A stretch of DNA of 34,937 nt, from positions 1-34,937 of the forward strand of contig JAAYNS010000182.1 of NCBI GenBank assembly GCA_012520755.1, written 5' to 3'. Positions within the stretch are counted from its first letter, which is position 1; each line of letters begins with the position of its first letter. Under the pieces are notes generated by a model. That model made no database searches. It saw only the letters and a program-made list of their open reading frames with translations, and was not told the origin of the DNA. The stretch comes from Tissierellia bacterium. Its GTDB lineage: Bacteria > Bacillota > Clostridia > Tissierellales > Tissierellaceae. Shown here piece after piece: positions 31,274 to 34,937 of the stretch. Position numbers and translations under genes: made by a program.

Positions 31274-32250
31274 ACTCCTTCCTCTTTTCTAATTAGATTT
31301 ATAAATGTATTAGAGTCTAAGATTTCCTTTATAGTTCCAACCCCTCTTGAATTGTCCAAGAGTATATACCTTTTAAATATATTTTCATTAAATAAATAGT
31401 TTAGGGATTTTCGTCTCCTTACATCATCTACACTATATCCATGTATCGTTGCAATGAGTTTAATTCCTGCCCTTGTTGCATCTTCTATTGCTAATATATC
31501 ATCACTACCCCCTATTTCATCAACTGCTATAATATCTGGTGACATAGCTCTAATCATTATCATGATTCCAGATGATTTAACACATGAGTCTAGTACATCT
31601 GTCCTAACCCCAATGTCTTTTTGAGGCACTCCATTATAAACACCTGCAATCTCTGATCTTTCATCAATTAAACCTATCTTAAACCCTCTAAAATTATGTT
31701 CTTTCATCCCATTGCTTAGATTTCTTATGATGTCTCTAAGCAAGGTAGTCTTTCCACATTGAGGTGGTGATATTATTAATGTATTTAAGAACTCATCTCC
31801 TCTTAACAAATACTTAATAACTTCATTCGAAATCCCCTTTTTCTCCCTAGCAATCCTAAAATTAAGGGAAGAAATATTTTTTATACTTTCAATTCCAAAA
31901 TTATCATAAACAATTTTCCCTCCAATCCCTACTCTATGCCCTCCTTTTATGGTTATAAACCCCTTTTTCACTTCCTCAGCAAGAGCATAAATTGAATAGT
32001 TACATAGGATTTGAAATGTTTTGTTTATCTGTTTATAATCTATCATCAGTCCATCTTTAGGATCATCAAATACACCACCATCTTTGCTTACAAAATAATC
32101 TCTACCCATTGAATATATTGATAATGGACAGTTAACTCTTAATCTTATTTCCTCAATGTTTTTCTTAAATATATTAGGAAGTAAACTCAAGGAGTTTTTT
32201 ACATCAAATGAGCAATTCTCTATTACTAAATCAAATATTTCATCAGCCAT
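31270..32250 (-). CDS. spoIIIAA: Stage III sporulation protein AA (secretion-type ATPase)
   Basis: The cytoplasmic ATPase of the SpoIIIA channel, related to secretion ATPases of the GspE/VirB11 type. The 326 residues contain VGIGGKIV, Walker A (ISPPQCGKTTLLRDI, about 164-178), RSEIAGVYNGVPQKDIG, the Walker B region (MIRAMSPDIIAVDEIGG) and IATIHGYSVDDV. The ATG at 32250 follows AAAGGAGG. It is first in the eight-gene operon, 110 bases after the acidic-protein gene, with a terminator and a possible sigma-E promoter between. Confidence 0.96.
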   Translation of the reverse strand: MADEIFDLVIENCSFDVKNSLSLLPNIFKKNIEEIRLRVNCPLSIYSMGRDYFVSKDGGVFDDPKDGLMIDYKQINKTFQILCNYSIYALAEEVKKGFITIKGGHRVGIGGKIVYDNFGIESIKNISSLNFRIAREKKGISNEVIKYLLRGDEFLNTLIISPPQCGKTTLLRDIIRNLSNGMKEHNFRGFKIGLIDERSEIAGVYNGVPQKDIGVRTDVLDSCVKSSGIMIMIRAMSPDIIAVDEIGGSDDILAIEDATRAGIKLIATIHGYSVDDVRRRKSLNYLFNENIFKRYILLDNSRGVGTIKEILDSNTFINLIRKEEGV

Positions 32251-32270
32251 AACCTGTCCTCCTTTAATTC

Positions 32271-32298
32271 ATTCTATGAGTTACTTGCCTAATTATTA
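32271..32298 (-). promoter_or_regulatory. Candidate sigma-E promoter of the spoIIIA operon
   Basis: The minus strand has TAATAAT, 13 bases, then CATAGAAT. Against the sigma-E consensus (KMATATT, 14-15 bases, CATACANT) each half has one mismatch and the spacing is one base short. The spoIIIA operon of B. subtilis is sigma-E dependent. The transcript would start almost at the ribosome-binding site, giving a very short leader. Confidence 0.42.
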
Positions 32299-32306
32299 CT
32301 AGAAAT

Positions 32307-32344
32307 AAAAAAAGACTGAAGTTTTATTATAACCTCAGTCTTTT
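32307..32344 (-). terminator. Rho-independent terminator of efp and the acidic-protein gene
   Basis: A 14-bp stem with one G-U pair (AAAAGACTGAGGTT / AACTTCAGTCTTTT, minus strand) and a 7-base loop ends in seven T. It isolates the spoIIIA operon from efp. Confidence 0.9.
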
Positions 32345-32360
32345 AACAGGAAATATTTAA

Positions 32361-32699
32361 TTATTCTAAATCATCATCTTCTTCAAAGTCATCATCGTCA
32401 AACTCATCATAATAGTCATCATAACAATCGCAATCTTCATCGTCACAACACCAATCATAATCGTCGTCGTCATCTCCATAGTAAAGATCTTCTTCTACAT
32501 CAGCTAGATCTTCGTCTATGAAATTAATATATTCTTCTAAATCTTCTTGGTCATCAACAACATCAGCTAAAACATCTGCAAACACTTCAAGAGTATCTAC
32601 AATATTCAGTAGTACCTTTCCCTCTTTTGTTGACTCTTCAATCTCTAATCCATCAACTAAACCTCTTAGATATGCAACTTTTTGCAATAAGTAATCCAT
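32361..32699 (-). CDS. Small acidic conserved protein with Asp-rich, Cys-containing tail
   Basis: A 112-residue protein of unknown function. The N-terminal half (residues 1-65) is a helical, ordered-looking domain (MDYLLQKVAYLRGLVDGLEI; LLNIVDTLEVFADVLADVV). The tail is extremely rich in Asp/Glu and Tyr, with a Cys cluster CCDDEDCDC near residues 83-91 that could bind metal. I recall related clostridial proteins described as having a CD1247 N-terminal domain, with low certainty. It lies 23 bases after efp, in the slot of B. subtilis yqhV, under the efp promoter and before a strong terminator. The ATG at 32699 follows AAAGGAGGT. Confidence 0.8.
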   Translation of the reverse strand: MDYLLQKVAYLRGLVDGLEIEESTKEGKVLLNIVDTLEVFADVLADVVDDQEDLEEYINFIDEDLADVEEDLYYGDDDDDYDWCCDDEDCDCYDDYYDEFDDDDFEEDDDLE

Positions 32700-32722
32700 A
32701 AAACTACCTCCTTTAATTTAAA

Positions 32723-33280
32723 TTAGACTCTAGATAAATATTCCCCAGTTCTTGTATCTATCTTAATTTTATCCCCTACATTCACAAATAGCGGAACATT
32801 TAATGTTACACCAGTTTCTACTGTTGCAGGTTTAGTTGCTCCAGAAGATGTATCACCCTTAATTCCCGGCTCAGACTCTGTAACCTCCAGTTCCACAAAG
32901 TTTGCAGCTTGCACTTCAAATGCTTTCCCTTGATATAGTCTAATAGTTGCTATGTCATTCTCTCTAATCCACAAAATAGCCTCTTCTACAGCTTCTTTTT
33001 CTAGAGGAAGTTGCTCATAAGTATCAAGATCCATAAAATAGTATAGTTCTCCATCATTGTAAAGATATTGCATTTCCTTTGTAATTATCTCAGCTCTTTC
33101 AAATCTTTCAGTTGGATTAAATGTAACATCTTTAGTCACACCTGATAAAACACTCCTAATTTTTGTTCTTACAAAGGCTGCTCCTTTACCTGGTTTTACA
33201 TGTTGGAAATCAACTATTTGATAAACATCACCATCCCATTGAAATGTAATACCCTTTCTAAAATCTCCTGCTGATATCAA
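32723..33280 (-). CDS. efp: Translation elongation factor P
   Basis: Binds ribosomes stalled at polyproline stretches and promotes peptide bond formation. The 185 residues show the KOW-like domain I with the modifiable Lys32 in [12 protein letters not shown], two OB domains and the C-terminal signature ([20 protein letters not shown]). Lys32 with neighbouring Gly fits the B. subtilis type loop. The start is TTG at 33280 after GAGGAGG. It is first in a two-gene operon with the acidic protein. Confidence 0.97.
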   Translation of the reverse strand: MISAGDFRKGITFQWDGDVYQIVDFQHVKPGKGAAFVRTKIRSVLSGVTKDVTFNPTERFERAEIITKEMQYLYNDGELYYFMDLDTYEQLPLEKEAVEEAILWIRENDIATIRLYQGKAFEVQAANFVELEVTESEPGIKGDTSSGATKPATVETGVTLNVPLFVNVGDKIKIDTRTGEYLSRV

Positions 33281-33316
33281 ATTTTTACCTCCTCTTCAAT
33301 CCTAAATCTCATTATT

Positions 33317-33345
33317 ATTATACCAATATCTACTATTTACCACAA
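33317..33345 (-). promoter_or_regulatory. Sigma-A type promoter of efp
   Basis: The minus strand has TTGTGG, exactly 17 bases, then TATAAT with an extended TGG. It ends about 36 bases before the efp start and lies directly after the stop codon of the PilX-like gene, without a terminator between. Confidence 0.77.
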
Positions 33346-33357
33346 GAAGAAAATAAT

Positions 33358-34365
33358 CTAAGAAATCTTAATCAATTCTATCTTCGGTTGCAAAAATCCT
33401 GGAAGATAAATCCCGTATCTATAAATATAGCCACTTTCATACCTAATGTCAATAAACTCAGAAGATATAGAATTCCCATCTGTTAAAACTATACCAAATA
33501 TCTTAGGCTTTTTACTAGTATCAAGAATAAGGCTATCATCAACAACAATATTACTATCTGCACCTTTGAGTATAATAATTCCTTTAAAATCTAAATCAGA
33601 ATTAATAATTAAATCTCCTTCAATATATAGGATACCCCGAAAATCAATATTGTCTTCAATTATTAATTCAATTGGTGTATTAAGTTTATTCTTCATCAAT
33701 AAAAACACATCTCTATCAAAAGTTTCATAGCTTTCAACACCATTTCTAATCTTAGTAATTTTCTTTAGATTATTCATCCCTTTTCCTATTTTTACAACAT
33801 TATGGTCATATGTATATACTCCTTTTATTCCTCCTGATAAACTATCAGTACTAATATTGTCTCCTAGATAATTAAAATAATCTTCAAGTAACTTGTCAGT
33901 TTCATCGCTTAGACCATAAGTTATTAAAGGATTCTTGTCCACTTCAAACAAATAATTAATAATACTTGCCTTTGAAGTAATAAAAGATGTAAAACCTTTA
34001 TATATAGTTTTTGTGTTTAACTGCATCAACTGCTTGTTTCCTTCTTTTAAAAAAATCACTTCCACTTCTTTATATGTATCAAGCTCATCCATATTCTCTT
34101 CAAATTTCACTTTGAAAGATCTTGGTCCACTAGGGTTATTAAAATACTTGTGAATTAATGGAACTAGCATTGAATCAAAATAACTCTCATCTTCTAATAG
34201 TCTTAGAATCTTTGACTCGGAAAGCATCTCACTTTGGATTTTATCCCTATATGACAATTGAATTAAAGTTTGAGTAGACATAATTTCAATTGTAAAATAG
34301 CATACTGTTAGACAGATAATAAAAGTTATCAGGACGAATATAGTAATAAAACCACTTCTATTCAT
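33358..34365 (-). CDS. PilX-like membrane protein, putative pilus assembly component
   Basis: A 335-residue protein with one N-terminal hydrophobic segment (GFITIFVLITFIICLTVCYF, residues 5-24) preceded by MNRS, like PilX-type minor pilin partners. The usual Glu at +5 of the mature pilin is absent. The C-terminal third is strand-rich with repeats such as ILYIEGDLIINSDLDFKG, a parallel beta pattern seen in PilX-like and bactofilin-type proteins. The ATG at 34365 follows TTAGGTGAT. It lies 8 bases after the prepilin gene, so the two likely work together in type IV pilus or competence-type pseudopilus assembly. Function is inferred from context and N terminus. Confidence 0.6.
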   Translation of the reverse strand: MNRSGFITIFVLITFIICLTVCYFTIEIMSTQTLIQLSYRDKIQSEMLSESKILRLLEDESYFDSMLVPLIHKYFNNPSGPRSFKVKFEENMDELDTYKEVEVIFLKEGNKQLMQLNTKTIYKGFTSFITSKASIINYLFEVDKNPLITYGLSDETDKLLEDYFNYLGDNISTDSLSGGIKGVYTYDHNVVKIGKGMNNLKKITKIRNGVESYETFDRDVFLLMKNKLNTPIELIIEDNIDFRGILYIEGDLIINSDLDFKGIIILKGADSNIVVDDSLILDTSKKPKIFGIVLTDGNSISSEFIDIRYESGYIYRYGIYLPGFLQPKIELIKIS

Positions 34366-34373
34366 AATATCAC

Positions 34374-34937
34374 CTAATAGTCTATATTGTTATACAGAAA
34401 GATTGTTGAACTAAATACACATGCTTGTTCCTCACTATTGCCTAGTGATATTGACAATTCAAGTAGTTTATTATCGTAGTCTACTCTAGTCTTATCTATG
34501 GAAATTACCCTATCGTATACCTCATTATAACCACCAAAATTAACTGCCTTTGGATATTTGCCATTAGAAGCGTTATATGCTATCCTTACTAAAATATTGT
34601 CTTTCATATAATATGTACAGAAATTATATCTACTTACATAGCCCTTATTATAATAATTTTCACCCCTATCTGTCATTATTACAAATCCTATATTAGTTGG
34701 ATATTTATTATCTAGATTTTCTATTTTTTCAGATTTTATTATTACATCCGACTGTTTTATCTCATTTTTTATATAGTCAACTATATATCTACCATAGAGA
34801 TATGTTTCATCTCTCTCCAAAGTATACTTCAATCCTTTTGTTGAAGCATTGTATAGAGACAAAATTATTAATAAGAGCATTGAAGAAATACCAATAACAA
34901 TTACCATTTCTATTAAACTAAATCCACTTTTATCTTG
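34374..34937 (-). CDS. Type IV prepilin-like protein, 5' end outside the window
   Basis: A (pseudo)pilin with an N-terminal cleavage/methylation motif. Reading past the first in-window ATG (34907) to the window edge gives QDKSGFSLIEMVIVIG, the classic G|FSLIE site for prepilin peptidase with Glu at +5, then a hydrophobic helix (ISSMLLLIILSLYNAST). So the true start is upstream of base 34937 and the gene is partial here. The remaining roughly 160 residues are a soluble globular region with two Cys (FCTYY and EQACVF) that may pair. It resembles PilW/PulJ-type minor pilins by its place before a PilX-like gene; the exact class is inference. Confidence 0.85.
   Translation of the reverse strand, partial: QDKSGFSLIEMVIVIGISSMLLLIILSLYNASTKGLKYTLERDETYLYGRYIVDYIKNEIKQSDVIIKSEKIENLDNKYPTNIGFVIMTDRGENYYNKGYVSRYNFCTYYMKDNILVRIAYNASNGKYPKAVNFGGYNEVYDRVISIDKTRVDYDNKLLELSISLGNSEEQACVFSSTIFLYNNIDY

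Noticed and set aside
1-34937. Mobile elements, CRISPR arrays, tRNA/rRNA genes, toxin-antitoxin or defence systems
   Set aside because: No transposase, integrase, direct repeat array, tRNA-like cloverleaf or restriction/defence motif was seen; all long frames are accounted for by conserved chromosomal genes.

Overview
The window is an AT-rich chromosomal segment of an endospore-forming, obligately anaerobic-type Firmicute (Clostridia/Tissierellia grade; I cannot name the species). The basis is a complete spoIIIAA-AH operon, spo0A, spoIVB and spoIIM, an IspH-ribosomal protein S1 fusion of the kind known in clostridia, and a ferredoxin-dependent 2-oxoacid oxidoreductase. Every gene lies on the minus strand, so the transcriptional order runs from high to low coordinates. 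Gene order follows the Bacillus subtilis efp-spoIIIA-nusB-recN-spoIVB-spo0A-nudF-spoIIM-dacF and scpA-scpB-dacB-rluB blocks, with several genes missing. There is no tRNA, rRNA, CRISPR array, insertion sequence or prophage, and no gene-free stretch over 300 bases (the longest gap is about 215 bases).

Layout in transcriptional order. (1) 34937-33358: a type IV prepilin-like gene cut by the window edge, and a PilX-like membrane protein. (2) 33345-32307: efp and a very acidic small protein under one promoter, ending in a strong terminator. (3) 32298-27137: spoIIIAA to spoIIIAH, the mother-cell half of the feeding-tube channel, with a possible sigma-E promoter. (4) 27131-21291: yqhY (Asp23/Gls24), nusB, xseA, xseB, ispA, tlyA, recN, all tightly packed or overlapping. 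(5) 21245-18885: spoIVB with a possible forespore promoter, then spo0A with a sigma-H-like promoter carrying an exact 0A box. (6) 18872-14865: nudF, spoIIM, pdp, dacF. (7) 14890-12851: site-2 protease, scpA, scpB, from a promoter built into a perfect inverted repeat. (8) 12821-10386: dacB, rluB, mnmM. (9) 10353-6624: a four-subunit 2-oxoacid:ferredoxin oxidoreductase operon ending with an RpiR-type regulator, with palindromes next to the promoter. (10) 6558-5297: an HI0933-type flavoprotein. (11) 5284-1920: cmk, plsC, ispH-rpsA. (12) 1782-1141: a MerR-type DNA-binding protein with a coiled-coil tail. (13) 1139-1: miaB, 3' end missing.

Together the genes cover entry into sporulation (Spo0A), engulfment (SpoIIM, SpoIIIA), the forespore-to-mother-cell signal (SpoIVB), cell-wall trimming (DacF, DacB), chromosome organisation and repair (ScpAB, RecN, XseAB), isoprenoid steps (IspH, IspA) and translation or RNA modification (S1, EF-P, RluB, TlyA, MnmM, MiaB). 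Nothing here is a clearly new system. The most useful leads are regulatory (spo0A, spoIVB, the protease-scp promoter, the kor operon) and a few poorly known proteins (acidic Cys protein, MerR coiled-coil protein, pilin pair).
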